DNA of 64,000 bases, from contig CAVTXI010000012.1 in the NCBI GenBank assembly GCA_963738615.1, forward strand, positions 806,001-870,000, given 5' to 3'. Both the position numbers and the translations under genes were made by a program. Of the stretch, positions 46,003 to 56,880 are shown one piece after another. Under the pieces are notes generated by a model. That model saw only the letters and a list, made by a program, of their open reading frames with translations, ran no database searches and was not told where the DNA came from. Origin of the DNA: CAVTWY01 sp963738615. Lineage in GTDB: Bacteria > Pseudomonadota > Gammaproteobacteria > Burkholderiales > Burkholderiaceae_C. The first letter of the stretch is position 1, and each line of letters starts with the position of its first letter.

Positions 46003-46325
46003 CTAGCGCTTGGAGGGCCGCCGTCGCGATCAACAACGTACACCTGCTTGCCATTGCCCACGGCGCACGTCACGGCACCGACCTGACCGTTGCCGCCGCC
46101 GGCATGCATCTCGATCACGCGGTCGCACGGGAGGTTCTCCATCCGGATCGATGCACGCACCTCCGCTTCGGCCTGGCTCTCGTTCGGACGCGGTGTGTTG
46201 AGCGGTTCGGTCGGCTTGACGATGGTCGGGCCCGGATTCGTCTTTCGCGTCGCAGGTGCGGGAGCGGACGACTCCCTCGAACAGGCGGCCAGGCTCATCA
46301 GGCCAATGACGATCAACAGCTTCAT
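46003..46325 (-). CDS. Small lipoprotein between pccB and pccA, apparent frameshift near its end
   Basis: From ATG 46325 the product begins MKLLIVIGLMSLAACS, a lipoprotein signal with lipobox LAAC, then a Pro/Thr-rich spacer (KTNPGPTIVKPTEPLNTPRP) and a folded-looking tail (NLPCDRVIEMHAGGG, VGAVTCAVGNGKQVYVVDRD) with two cysteines. In the frame as read it runs on into pccA without a stop. If one base is missing near 46020 the protein would end RDGRPSKR with TAG at 46003-46005, 107 residues in all, which I consider the real gene. Function unknown. It does not resemble the carboxylase epsilon subunits known from actinobacteria. Confidence 0.55.
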
Positions 46326-46393
46326 GGTGGTAGCTCCTTCGTTTCGGGCATCACGCCGCACGGCTCTCGCCGATCTGGCAGCAACCCTGCCCT

Positions 46394-47926
46394 TCACAGC
46401 GGAATATTCCCGTGCTTGCGCCACGGGTTCTCGAGCTTCTTGTCCGCCAGCATCGCCAGCGAGCGGCAGATGCGCTTGCGGGTTTCGTGCGGCTGGATCA
46501 CGTCGTCGATATAGCCGCGCGCGCCGGCGATGAAAGGATTCGCGAATCGCGCTTTGTATTCGGCTTCGCGCGCGGCGATCTTCGCGGGGTCGGTCTTGTC
46601 TTCGCGAAAGATGATCTCGACCGCGCCCTTCGCGCCCATCACAGCGATCTCGGCGTTGGGCCATGCGAAGTTGACGTCCCCGCGCAGGTGCTTGCTCGCC
46701 ATCACGTCGTAGGCACCACCGTAGGCCTTGCGAGTGATCACGGTCACCTTCGGTACCGTGCACTCGGCGTAGGCGTACAGCAATTTCGCGCCGTGCTTGA
46801 TGATGCCGCCGTGCTCTTGGCTGGTGCCAGGCATGAAGCCGGGCACGTCGACGAACGTGACCACCGGAATATTGAATGCGTCGCAGAAGCGGATGAAACG
46901 TGCGGCCTTGATGCTGCTGCGGATGTCGAGGCAACCGGCCAGCACCAGCGGCTGGTTGGCCACCACGCCGACGGTGCGGCCTTCCATGCGCACGAAGCCG
47001 ATCACGATGTTCTTTGCGTAGTCGGGTTGCAGCTCGAAGAAGTCGTTGTCGTCGGCCACCTTGACGATCAGTTCCTTGATGTCGTAGGGCTTGTTGGGGT
47101 TGTCGGGCACCAGGGTGTCGAGCGAACGGTCGATGCGGTCGGCGGCATCACCACTCGGGCGCAGCGGCGGCTTCTCGCGGTTGTTCAGCGGCAGGTAGTT
47201 GAAGAAGCGCCGCAGCAGAAGCAGCGCTTCGATGTCGTTCTCGAACGCCAGGTCGGCCACGCCGCTCTTGGTGGTGTGCGTCACACCGCCGCCCAATTCC
47301 TCGGCGGTGACGGTTTCGTGCGTCACGGTCTTCACGACCTCGGGGCCGGTGACGAACATGTACGAACTGTCTTTCACCATGAAGATGAAATCGGTCATGG
47401 CGGGTGAATACACCGCGCCGCCCGCGCACGGGCCCATGATCAAACTGATTTGCGGGATGACGCCACTGGCGGTGACGTTGCGCTGAAAGACTTCGGCATA
47501 CCCGCCGAGCGACGCCACGCCTTCCTGGATGCGCGCGCCGCCGGAATCATTGATGCCGATCACGGGTGCGCCGACCTTCATCGCCTGGTCCATCACCTTG
47601 CAGATCTTTTCGGCGTGCGCTTCCGACAGCGCACCACCGAAGACCGTGAAGTCCTGGCTGAAGACGAAGACCAGGCGACCATTGATCGTGCCGTAGCCGG
47701 TGACGACGCCATCGCCGGGGATCTTGTTGTCGGCCATGCCGAAGTCGGCGCAGCGGTGCTCGACAAACATGTCCCACTCTTCGAAGCTGCCTTCGTCGAG
47801 CAGCACCTCGAGGCGCTCACGTGCGGTGAGCTTGCCTTTGGCATGTTGCGCATCAATGCGCTTCTGGCCGCCGCCCAGGCGCGCGGCGGCGCGCTTCTTT
47901 TCGAGTTGTTCGAGGATGTCGTGCAT
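46394..47926 (-). CDS. pccB: Propionyl-CoA carboxylase, carboxyltransferase beta subunit
   Basis: A 510-residue protein with two crotonase-like halves: an N-terminal CT domain (LFVEHRCADFGMADNKIPGD-type segment, then DSGGARIQEGVASLGGYAEV and GPCAGGAVYSPAMTDF) and a C-terminal CT domain (FVDVPGFMPGTSQEHGGIIK, YGGAYDVMASKHLRGD). It transfers carboxyl from biotin to propionyl-CoA. The length and motifs match PccB rather than AccD. It begins 33 bp after meaB and precedes the small lipoprotein and pccA. Confidence 0.96.
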   Translation of the reverse strand: MHDILEQLEKKRAAARLGGGQKRIDAQHAKGKLTARERLEVLLDEGSFEEWDMFVEHRCADFGMADNKIPGDGVVTGYGTINGRLVFVFSQDFTVFGGALSEAHAEKICKVMDQAMKVGAPVIGINDSGGARIQEGVASLGGYAEVFQRNVTASGVIPQISLIMGPCAGGAVYSPAMTDFIFMVKDSSYMFVTGPEVVKTVTHETVTAEELGGGVTHTTKSGVADLAFENDIEALLLLRRFFNYLPLNNREKPPLRPSGDAADRIDRSLDTLVPDNPNKPYDIKELIVKVADDNDFFELQPDYAKNIVIGFVRMEGRTVGVVANQPLVLAGCLDIRSSIKAARFIRFCDAFNIPVVTFVDVPGFMPGTSQEHGGIIKHGAKLLYAYAECTVPKVTVITRKAYGGAYDVMASKHLRGDVNFAWPNAEIAVMGAKGAVEIIFREDKTDPAKIAAREAEYKARFANPFIAGARGYIDDVIQPHETRKRICRSLAMLADKKLENPWRKHGNIPL

Positions 47927-47959
47927 CGAAGATCCTTGTTCGCCGTTCGTTGTCGTGAG

Positions 47960-48947
47960 TCAGTTGCGTTCGAAGGTTTGCAGCAGGCGCCGCGCCGCCA
48001 CCGACGGTGCGAGCGTGCCCGCCACCACATCGGCGGCCGTGGCGTCGAGCGCCGCCCGCACGTCGGCGTGCTCGCGGAAGTCGGCCAGCAACCGCGCGCG
48101 GATCACGTCCCACATCCACGTCTGCGCCTGTTCGCGGCGGCGCTGCGCCAGCCGGCCGTCGGCACGGCGCGCATCGATCAGGCTCGACACGGTGTCCCAG
48201 AACTCGCGCAGGCCGGTGCCAGCCGTGGCGCTGAGTTGCACCACCGGCGCGGTGTCGCGCGCGTTCGGATTGCCGTGGTGGCCGAAGACGCGCAGCGCGC
48301 TGGTGATCTGCGCCTGCGCGCGTGTCGCTGCGGCCGTGTCGAGGTCGGCTTTGTTGATCGCGATCAGGTCGGCCATCTCCATCACACCACGCTTGATCGC
48401 CTGCAGGTCGTCGCCCGCATTGGGCAGTTGCAGCAGCACGAAGACAGTCGGTCATGCCGGCCACCGCGGTTTCGCTTTGACCGACGCCGACGGTTTCGAC
48501 GATCACCACGTCATAGCCCGCGGCTTCGCACAGCAGCATCGATTCACGCGTGTGTTCGGCCACACCGCCCAGCGTGCCCGATGCAGGGCTGGGGCGAATG
48601 AAAGCTTGGGGGTGGACCGACAGACGCTCCATGCGCGTCTTGTCGCCGAGGATGGAGCCGCCGGAGACCGACGACGACGGATCGATCGCGAGCACGGCGA
48701 CGTGGTGGCCGCGCTGCTCGATCAGCATCAGGCCCAGTGTTTCGATGAAGGTGCTCTTGCCCACGCCCGGAACGCCGGAGATGCCGATGCGCATGGCGTT
48801 GCCGGTATGGGGCATCAGCGTGTCGAGCAGGGCGTCGGCTTGGGCGCGGTGGTCGGCGCGCGTCGACTCGAGCATCGTGATGGCTTTGGCGAGCGCGCGG
48901 CGGTCGCCGGCGCGAAGGCGTTGGTCGAGAGTGCGCTCTTCCGTCAC
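47960..48947 (-). CDS. meaB: MeaB/ArgK-type GTPase chaperone of methylmalonyl-CoA mutase, one apparent frameshift
   Basis: Two frames make one 328-residue protein. The first has the Walker A loop ISGVPGVGKSTFIETLG, switch segments (AIDPSSSVSGGSILGDKTRM) and VVIVETVGVGQSETAVAGM. The second continues with LLQLPNAGDDLQAIKRG and INKADLD (the NKxD guanine motif), then a C-terminal dimerisation helix. The break is at about 48444, where TGTCTTC is read but TGCTTC is expected (an extra T). MeaB uses GTP to load and protect the adenosylcobalamin enzyme. Its start overlaps the PIN gene stop, and pccB follows. Confidence 0.92.
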
Positions 48948-49360
48948 AGCAACTCGAAGGCCCGACCGTCGGGCAGGCGGTAACGCGAGAAGTCACGGAC
49001 GTCGATCGTGAGGATCCGAGTGACACCGGTTTCGTGGGCCAGCCAATAGAGTGAGGCGTCGGCAAAGTCCATCTTGGTACGCGGCGTCTCGGTGTAACGG
49101 CGCATCACGGGAACCATGTCGAGCACGGCTTCCTGATCGAAGGGAAAAACGGCAGCGCCGCCTTCGCCGATCCAGTGGAGCATCTCGAGCTTCGCGACCC
49201 CTTGCAGGAAGTGCGCCGCCTCGGTGACGCAAGGCCATGTCGTATGCAGCCGATGGACCTCGGACCGCCGCGCCAGCAGTTCCACGTAGTGCCCATGCAT
49301 GTCCTCACGCGGATTGAACAGCGCCACCAGGGGCCCGGAGTCGAGCAGCGCGATCGTCAT
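48944..49360 (-). CDS. PIN-domain ribonuclease toxin (VapC-like)
   Basis: A 138-residue protein starting MTIALLDSGPLVALFNPRED, at the ATG overlapping the antitoxin stop. The PIN acidic residues are visible: Asp in LLDSGPL, Glu in CVTEAAHFLQ, Asp in KMDFADASL, and Asp in ILTIDVRDF. It should cleave RNA (tRNA or rRNA in characterised VapCs) unless bound by its antitoxin. The partner is the ribbon-helix-helix gene just upstream, and the two are coupled by an ATGA overlap. The module sits between mcm and meaB in the propionate operon, an unusual place. Confidence 0.88.
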   Translation of the reverse strand: MTIALLDSGPLVALFNPREDMHGHYVELLARRSEVHRLHTTWPCVTEAAHFLQGVAKLEMLHWIGEGGAAVFPFDQEAVLDMVPVMRRYTETPRTKMDFADASLYWLAHETGVTRILTIDVRDFSRYRLPDGRAFELL

Positions 49361-49740
49361 GCCTTGCGCTTCCGAGCTGCTGGGGCCGTGGCCGGCGCCT
49401 TGCGCGCTCCCTTCCTGGGGGCTGCCGTCTTCTTCCCGTGGTAGGCCTCCCACTCGGGAGTCGCGGCTTCATGCTCGGCGATCAGCTTCGCGCGCAGGCG
49501 CGCGCTCATGCTCGTGGGGTCTTCCGTCGACGTTGCCATGCGTTTCGCGGCCCGCTCTTCCTCGACCCGCAGCGGCGCGAATTCCCTTTCGACCTTCAAC
49601 AGCAGCTCATACGGGTTCTTGCGCCCGAGCGCCCGCTCGACAGCGTCGATGATGAATTGCGACTTCGTGATTCCCTGCCGCTTCGCTGCGACTTCGAGGT
49701 CGCGTTCGAGCAGCGGATCCATGCGGACGGACACGGCCAT
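49357..49740 (-). CDS. Ribbon-helix-helix antitoxin of the PIN toxin
   Basis: A 127-residue protein. The N-terminal 45 residues form a CopG/Arc-like ribbon-helix-helix (AVSVRMDPLLERDLEVAAKR, QGITKSQFIIDAVERAL). The middle is a toxin-neutralising region (NPYELLLKVEREFAPLR, AHRMATSTEDPTSMSARLRA-like), and the tail is Ala/Lys-rich and basic (KKTAAPRKGARKAPATAPAA), unusual for this size class and possibly extra DNA contact. It precedes and overlaps the toxin gene. An operator-like triplet of GTATT repeats lies immediately upstream. Confidence 0.85.
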   Translation of the reverse strand: MAVSVRMDPLLERDLEVAAKRQGITKSQFIIDAVERALGRKNPYELLLKVEREFAPLRVEEERAAKRMATSTEDPTSMSARLRAKLIAEHEAATPEWEAYHGKKTAAPRKGARKAPATAPAARKRKA

Positions 49741-49757
49741 GACGATCTCCGATCGAT

Positions 49758-49776
49758 GTATTGCCGTATTACTGTA

Positions 49777-49778
<2 letters not shown>
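49758..49778 (-). promoter_or_regulatory. Operator candidate of the toxin-antitoxin pair (three 8-bp-spaced GTATT repeats)
   Basis: On the plus strand GTATTgccGTATTactGTATC shows three direct repeats with an 8-bp period, 18 bp upstream of the antitoxin ATG and overlapping the mcm stop codon. Ribbon-helix-helix antitoxins typically bind such short repeated half-sites. The stretch is also clearly AT-richer than its surroundings and probably includes the -10 region of a promoter private to the toxin-antitoxin genes. Confidence 0.5.
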
Positions 49779-51941
<2,163 letters not shown>

Positions 51942-51979
51942 GGGCAGGTCTCCTCGGGCCTAGCGGGGCCGCTTGCATT

Positions 51980-51995
51980 ATCCATAATTATGAAT
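51980..51995. promoter_or_regulatory. Operator candidate between mcm and the divergent GntR gene
   Basis: ATCCATAATTATGAAT contains the perfect 10-bp palindrome CATAATTATG, extended with one mismatch to 16 bp. It lies in a short AT-rich island 39 bp upstream of the mcm ATG and about 50 bp upstream of the GntR start. In this GC-rich genome such an island marks a promoter, and the dyad is a reasonable site for the adjacent GntR regulator. Confidence 0.5.
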
Positions 51996-52043
51996 TCAAA
52001 TCAAACGCGAAACGGACGGCCCGCCCGCACCGGAGGAACGACC

Positions 52044-52755
52044 TTGCCCCTTGCCCCCGCTGCCTCGCCCATCGCCACGACCGCTGACGGTCGCGGCATG
52101 GCCGCGTCGCAAGCCGCACCCGCCCCGTCGTCGCTGGGCCGCCGTGCGCTCTACGAAGACGTGGCCGAGCGCCTGCGCCAGCAGATCTTCGCGCGCGAGC
52201 TCGAGCCCGGCACCTGGATCGACGAGCAAAAACTGAGCCCTCGAATACGGCATCAGCCGCACCCCCCTGCGCGAAGCGCTGAAGGTGCTGGCCGTCGAAG
52301 GCCTGGTGACGATGAAGGTGCGCCGCGGCGCCTACGTCACCGAGATGTCACGCGACGACGTTGCGCAGATCTACCACCTGCTGGGCCTGCTCGAAAGCGA
52401 CGCCGCCGCGACCGCGGCCACGCGTGCCGACGACGCTCAGCGCGACGAGTTGCGCGCACTGCACGCACGCCTCGAGAAGCAGGTGCGCCAGCGCGACGCC
52501 TTCTTCGCCACCAACGAACAGTTCCACCTGGCGCTGCTGCGCATCGCCGGCAACCGCTGGGCGCAGCAGATGGTGGCCGACCTGCGCAAAGTGATGAAAC
52601 TCAACCGCCACCACTCGCTGCTGGCGCAGGGGCGCTTGGCTGATTCGCTGGCCGAGCACCGCGCGCTGATGGACGCGATCGACAAACGCGACGGCCGCGC
52701 CGCGCGCACACGCATGCAGCAGCACTTTCGCAACGGGCTCGACGCGGCAGGCTAA
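52044..52755 (+). CDS. GntR-family regulator (FadR/FCD type), one apparent frameshift
   Basis: A strong GGAGGA lies 6 bp before TTG 52044, which I take as the start (an ATG at 51990 has no ribosome site). The winged HTH begins ALYEDVAERLRQQIFARELE and, after the break, continues EYGISRTPLREALKVLAVEG. The FCD effector domain follows (LGLLESDAAATAATRADDAQ, FHLALLRIAGNRWAQQMV, LAEHRALMDAIDKRDG). The break is at about 52232: CTGAGCCCTCGAA is read where CTGGCCCTCGAA (LALE) is expected, an extra A. Repaired length is 236 residues. It is divergent from mcm and probably regulates the methylmalonyl pathway in response to an acyl-CoA or organic acid. Confidence 0.87.
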
Positions 52756-52779
52756 GGCCGCGCCCTGCGCCGAGACGTT

Positions 52780-53196
52780 TCAGCGCGTGGGATCGACCGA
52801 CGAAGGCGAACGCACGCGATTCGCAGGGCAGAAGAACGGCTGGCCACGCATGCTGCCGTGATAGGCAAGCGCGGTCGCGCCCGACTCGAGCACGATGCGG
52901 TAGCCCGGCACCAGCATCTGCGTGTACATCATGCCCTTCTCGGGGCACCCCACGGCACCGTCCGACCACGTGACCCGCTCGGCGCTTTTGACCATGAGCG
53001 TCGACACGTCAACACCCGTTCGCTTGGCGGCATCGGCCAAGGCCAGTTCCACACGCGGGCGAAGGGCGGGGTCGATCATGGCGGGGTTTGCGGAGGCTGC
53101 AGGTGTTGGTACGGGTACGGGTGCGGCTGCGTTGGTAGACGTGGCGCCGCTGCAGGCAGACAACAGCAGCAACAGCAAGCAGGTGAATCGGATCAT
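52780..53196 (-). CDS. Putative lipoprotein, unknown function
   Basis: A 138-residue protein starting MIRFTCLLLLLLSACSG with lipobox LSAC and a Pro/Ala spacer (AAPVPVPTPAASANP). A conserved-looking core follows: DPALRPRVELALADAAKRTG, WSDGAVGCPEKGMMYTQMLV, PGYRIVLESGATALAYHGSM, and a second cysteine in FFCPANRV. The GCPxxGMxYTQ...GYxIxL pattern occurs in small secreted proteins of several phyla, but I cannot name a function. Its ATG overlaps the livF stop, so it may be transcribed with the ABC transporter. Confidence 0.7.
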   Translation of the reverse strand: MIRFTCLLLLLLSACSGATSTNAAAPVPVPTPAASANPAMIDPALRPRVELALADAAKRTGVDVSTLMVKSAERVTWSDGAVGCPEKGMMYTQMLVPGYRIVLESGATALAYHGSMRGQPFFCPANRVRSPSSVDPTR

Positions 53197-53957
53197 GCCG
53201 TGTGACCTCGCGCGGCGCCAGCTTGTTCCTGCGCACCGCGCATGCCCAGGTAACTTGCGATGACCTGCTCGTCATCGAGCAAACGCGACGACGGGCCCGA
53301 CAAGACGATCTTGCCGTTCTCGAGCACGTGGCCTTCGTCGGCCACCTGCAAGGCGGCGCGAGCGTTCTGTTCGACCAGCAGCACGCCCACGCCGCGCTCG
53401 CGCAGTTTCGCGATCGTGACGAAGATCTCGCGCACGATCAGCGGCGCCAGGCCCAGGCTGGGTTCATCGAGCATCAGCAGGCGCGGCGCCGCCATCAGCG
53501 CGCGCCCCAGCGCCAACATCTGGCGTTCGCCGCCCGACAAGGTGCCCGCCAGTTGCGCATGGCGCTCCTCGAGGCGTGGGAACAGGTGATAGACCTCGTC
53601 GAGCGCCGCCTTCACCGACGTTGCACCGCGCTTTCGACTGCGCGTCAGCGCACCCAGCTCGAGGTTGTCGACCACCGTCATCTCGGCGAACAACTCGCGC
53701 GTCTCGGGCACCAGCGACATGCCGGCGGCCACGCGCGCTTCGACGCTTGCATTGCGCAGATCTTGCCCGTCGAACTCGACGCGGCCGGTGCTGGGAAGCA
53801 GGCCCATGATCGCCGCCATGGTCGTGGTCTTGCCCGCGCCGTTGGGGCCGACGATGGTGACGATGCGGCCGGCGTCGACGCCGAACGACACCTGGTGCAC
53901 GGCTTCGACCTTGCCGTAGCCGACGCCGAGGTTCTCGACTTGCAGCAGCGTGGCCAT
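53193..53957 (-). CDS. livF: Branched-chain amino acid-type ABC transporter ATPase LivF
   Basis: A 254-residue ATPase: Walker A GPNGAGKTTTMAAIMG, Q-loop region (VPETRELFAEMTVVDNL), signature TLSGGERQMLALGRAL, Walker B RLLMLDEPSLGLAP and the H-loop region LLVEQNARAAL. It energises transport with LivG. The ligand is set by the LivK-like receptor. The start is coupled to the livG stop. The C-terminal tail (QEQAGAARGHTA) runs into the downstream lipoprotein start. Confidence 0.95.
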   Translation of the reverse strand: MATLLQVENLGVGYGKVEAVHQVSFGVDAGRIVTIVGPNGAGKTTTMAAIMGLLPSTGRVEFDGQDLRNASVEARVAAGMSLVPETRELFAEMTVVDNLELGALTRSRKRGATSVKAALDEVYHLFPRLEERHAQLAGTLSGGERQMLALGRALMAAPRLLMLDEPSLGLAPLIVREIFVTIAKLRERGVGVLLVEQNARAALQVADEGHVLENGKIVLSGPSSRLLDDEQVIASYLGMRGAQEQAGAARGHTA

Positions 53958-54904
53958 CAGTTCACGCCCCCGAGATACGCCTCGAGCACGGCCGGGTTAC
54001 GTTGAATGTCTTGCGGCGGCCCTTCGGCCAGCTTCTCGCCGAAGCGCAGCACCACCAGGCGGTCGGTCAGGCCCATCACGAAGTCCATGTCGTGTTCGAC
54101 CAGCAGCACCGTCATGCCCTGTGCACGCAGTTCGCGCAGCAGCCGCGCCAGGTCTTGCTTTTCTTGAAAGCGAAGGCCGGCGGCGGGCTCGTCGAGCAGC
54201 AGCAGCGTGGGGTCGGCGGCCAGCGCGCGCGCAATCTCGACCACGCGCTGTTTGCCCAGCGGCAGGCTTGCCGCCGCGTCCAGTTCGTGGCCGGCCAGCC
54301 CCACGCGCGCGATCTGTCGCGCGGCTTCGGTCAGCAGCGCGCGTTCTTCGTTCGTGTCCAAACCCAGGCACGTGGCCGCGAAGCCCGTTCGCGCGCGCAG
54401 CGAAGCGCCGATCGCCACGTTCTCGAGCACGCTCATCTGGCCGATCAGCTTCACGTGCTGGAAGCTGCGCGCCATGCCAAGGCTGGCAATGTCGGCCGGC
54501 AGCATCCCCTGCAGCGACTTGCCCGCAAAACGAATCGTACCCGATGTGGGCTCGAGCAAGCCCGAGATCAGGTTGAACAGCGTCGACTTGCCCGCGCCGT
54601 TGGGCCCGATCAAGCCGAGGATTTCGCCGCGCTGCAGGTTGAAGCTCACGGCATTCGTGGCCACCAGACCACCGAAGCGCTTGCTCACCGAATCAATCTC
54701 GAGCAGGGGTTTCGATGTGTCGGACGCTGCGGGCGAACGCGAAGGCAGCGCTGTGCCGACAGCGTCCGCGGCACGAGCCAGCACGTCACGCGCGACGGCC
54801 GAGCCGCGCCCTGTGATCGGCGCCAGCAGCCGCGCCACCAGCGGCCACAGCCCGTTGCGCGCGTACTGCAACATCAACACGACCAGCGCGCCGAACACGA
54901 TCAA
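53957..54904 (-). CDS. livG: Branched-chain amino acid-type ABC transporter ATPase LivG (C-terminal part of a LivM-LivG fusion)
   Basis: The ATPase core (from about residue 67 of the frame: LLEIDSVSKRFGGLVATNAV) has Walker A GPNGAGKSTLFNLISG, the signature variant SLPLGKQRVVEIARAL, Walker B LLLLDEPAAGLRFQE and VLLVEHDMDFVMGL. The 65 residues before it (IVFGALVVLMLQYARNGLWP, LVARLLAPITGRG) are the last membrane segment and tail of a LivM permease, not part of a normal LivG. One extra base at 54923 creates a TGA; without it livM and livG form one 611-codon gene. A LivM-LivG permease/ATPase fusion is known in some Betaproteobacteria. If the stop is real, this reading has a non-standard start (GTG or ATC near 54904). 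Confidence 0.9.
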   Translation of the reverse strand: MIVFGALVVLMLQYARNGLWPLVARLLAPITGRGSAVARDVLARAADAVGTALPSRSPAASDTSKPLLEIDSVSKRFGGLVATNAVSFNLQRGEILGLIGPNGAGKSTLFNLISGLLEPTSGTIRFAGKSLQGMLPADIASLGMARSFQHVKLIGQMSVLENVAIGASLRARTGFAATCLGLDTNEERALLTEAARQIARVGLAGHELDAAASLPLGKQRVVEIARALAADPTLLLLDEPAAGLRFQEKQDLARLLRELRAQGMTVLLVEHDMDFVMGLTDRLVVLRFGEKLAEGPPQDIQRNPAVLEAYLGGVN

Positions 54905-54920
54905 CTCGTACGGCCCGCTT

Positions 54921-55793
54921 TCAGCCCGCCAGACGTTGCAGCACCGTCTGCAAAACCTCTTTCAGCGCGGTGACGCTGATGGCGCCAATCAACGCACCCA
55001 GCACGCTGCCCGCGCCGCCGATCACGGCCATGAATAAATACTCGATACCCACCAGCAGCGAAAACGGCGTCGGGTTGATGAAGCGCTGCATGTGCGCGTA
55101 CAGCCAACCCGACAGCGCCGCCAGCAGCGCGGCGTAGACGAACACCTGGATGCGCAGCCGCGCCGGATCAACCCCGAATGACTCGAGCATCACCCCGCGC
55201 GCCTTCAACGCGCGAATCGACCGGCCGATGCGCGAGTCAAGCAGGTTCGCGCTGGCCCACAGCGCGGCGATCACGAAGCCCCAGACCAGGTAATAGAAGT
55301 GGCCCAGCTGGCGCAATTCAAAACCACCGACGCGCAACGTCGGAATCTCGCTGATACCACCGAACCCGCCCAGCAACGGCAGGTTGCCGAACAGGTAATA
55401 CAGGCTGATACCCCAGGCGATGGTGCCCAGCGGCAAGTAATGCCCGCTCATGCGCAACGTGACGGTGCCGATCAACCACGCCAGCGCAGCCGCCAGCGCA
55501 AGCGCCAGTGGCAGCGTCAACCACGGCGACCAGCCCAGCTTCGTCGTCAGCACCGCGGTCACATACGCACCAATGCCGACGAAGGCCGCCTGGCCGAACG
55601 ACGTCTGCCCCGCCACGCCCGTCAGCAGCACCAAGCCCAGCGCAACCAACGTCGACAAGCCGATGTAGTTCAGCAGCGTCACCGCGTGCTGCGGCACCAG
55701 CAGCGGCAGCACCGCCACCACCGCGATGCCTGCCAAAGGCGCGAAGCGTCCCCATGCGGCGCCCGACAAGGCGACGGCACGCGGCGCGGTCAC
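54921..55793 (-). CDS. livM: Branched-chain amino acid-type ABC transporter permease LivM (N-terminal part of a LivM-LivG fusion)
   Basis: The GTG start at 55793 overlaps the livH stop (GTGA). The 290 residues contain eight or so membrane segments and the BPD_transp_2 landmarks: LLTGVAGQTSFGQAAFVGIG, YVTAVLTTKLGWSPWLTLPL, IGRSIRALKARGVMLESFGV, KVQVFVYAALLAALSGWLYA-like, and the EAA-like loop EYLFMAVIGGAGSVLGALIG. It ends LKEVLQTVLQRLAG at a TGA created by one extra base (54923). With that base removed the frame continues ESGPYELIVFGALVVLML into livG. Confidence 0.9.
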   Translation of the reverse strand: MTAPRAVALSGAAWGRFAPLAGIAVVAVLPLLVPQHAVTLLNYIGLSTLVALGLVLLTGVAGQTSFGQAAFVGIGAYVTAVLTTKLGWSPWLTLPLALALAAALAWLIGTVTLRMSGHYLPLGTIAWGISLYYLFGNLPLLGGFGGISEIPTLRVGGFELRQLGHFYYLVWGFVIAALWASANLLDSRIGRSIRALKARGVMLESFGVDPARLRIQVFVYAALLAALSGWLYAHMQRFINPTPFSLLVGIEYLFMAVIGGAGSVLGALIGAISVTALKEVLQTVLQRLAG

Positions 55794-56828
55794 TCTTCTT
55801 CCTCCTGCTCGTGGTGCACGCTGGTCAGCGACAGCACGATCAGCACCGGGATGATCAGCGTGAAGACGATCACTTCCTTGTAGCTGCTGGCCCAGAACGA
55901 CGAGAACGATTCGAGCAGGCCCACCAGCACCGCCCCCAAGCGCCGTCAGCGGGTACGAGGCCAGCCCGCCGATGATCGCCGCGACAAAACCCTTCAGGCC
56001 GATGATGAAGCCGCTGTCGTAGTAGATCGTGACGATGGGGCCGATCAACACGCCCGACAGCGTGCCGATGAAGGCCGCAGCGGTGAACGTGATGCGGCCG
56101 GCGGTGATCGGCGAAAAACCGATCAGCCTTGCGCCCGTGCGGTTGAACGCTGTGGCACGCAACGCCTTGCCGACCAGCGTGCGCCCGAACAGCCACGCCA
56201 TGGCGCCGATCAGCAATGCGGTGATCGCGAAGATCCAGACCGTTTGGCCGCTGATGGTCAGTACACCGAGCTTAAAACTGGCGTCGCTGAACGGCGGCGT
56301 CTTGAAACCTTCGGCGCCGAAGAACACCAGCGCCAGGCCCGTCAACGCGAAGTGCAGCGCCACCGATGCGATCAACAGCGTGAGCACCGTCGCATCGACC
56401 AGCGGCTGATACACCAGCCGATGGATCAGCAGCCCCAACGGTGTGATCAACGCAAGCGTGATCAACACATCGACCGCCAGCGGCAGCTTCATCGGCGCTG
56501 CCGCCCATGCGATGCCAGCCACGGCCAGCGGCAGCGCGACGTACAGGCTTAGACGCCGCCACGGCGAGCCACCGGCGCGCAAGGTGGCAACAACATCGAC
56601 CACGCCGGCCAGCACGGCCGCAGCCACCACCAGCCACACCGACCCCGGGCGCTGGTTGGCCTGCAGTGCCGCCAGGGTGAGCGCGCCAAAGGTGACGAAC
56701 TCACCCTGCGGCACGAAGATCACGCGGGTCACGGCGAACACCAGCACCGTGGCCAGCCCCAACAGGCAGTAGATGGCGCCGTTGGTCAGGCCGTCTTGGC
56801 CCAACCAGGCGATGATCTGAGCGTCTAT
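55790..56828 (-). CDS. livH: Branched-chain amino acid-type ABC transporter permease LivH, one apparent frameshift and an ATA start
   Basis: The permease has GLTNGAIYCLLGLATVLVFA, VIFVPQGEFVTFGALTLAAL, KALRATAFNRTGARLIGF and FIIGLKGFVAAIIGGLASYP. An extra G in a G-run at 55933-55937 shifts the frame after LTALG; corrected, it ends VLSLTSVHHEQEEE at the TGA overlapping livM. Repaired length is 345 residues. The expected N-terminus (DAQIIAWLGQDGLTNG) begins at an ATA codon (56828-56826) placed 6 bp after AAAGGAG; no ATG, GTG or TTG occurs there. The next candidate, TTG at 56804, has no ribosome site. It forms the membrane channel with LivM. Confidence 0.88.
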
Positions 56829-56880
56829 GGCGCTCTCCTTTGTAAGGACGCGCGCGTCAATGAAACTGCGCGCGCGTTGA

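Noticed and set aside
46394..47926. Methylcrotonyl-CoA carboxylase beta subunit
   Set aside because: The adjacent MeaB and methylmalonyl-CoA mutase genes point to propionyl-CoA carboxylase; no isovaleryl-CoA dehydrogenase or methylglutaconyl-CoA hydratase is nearby.
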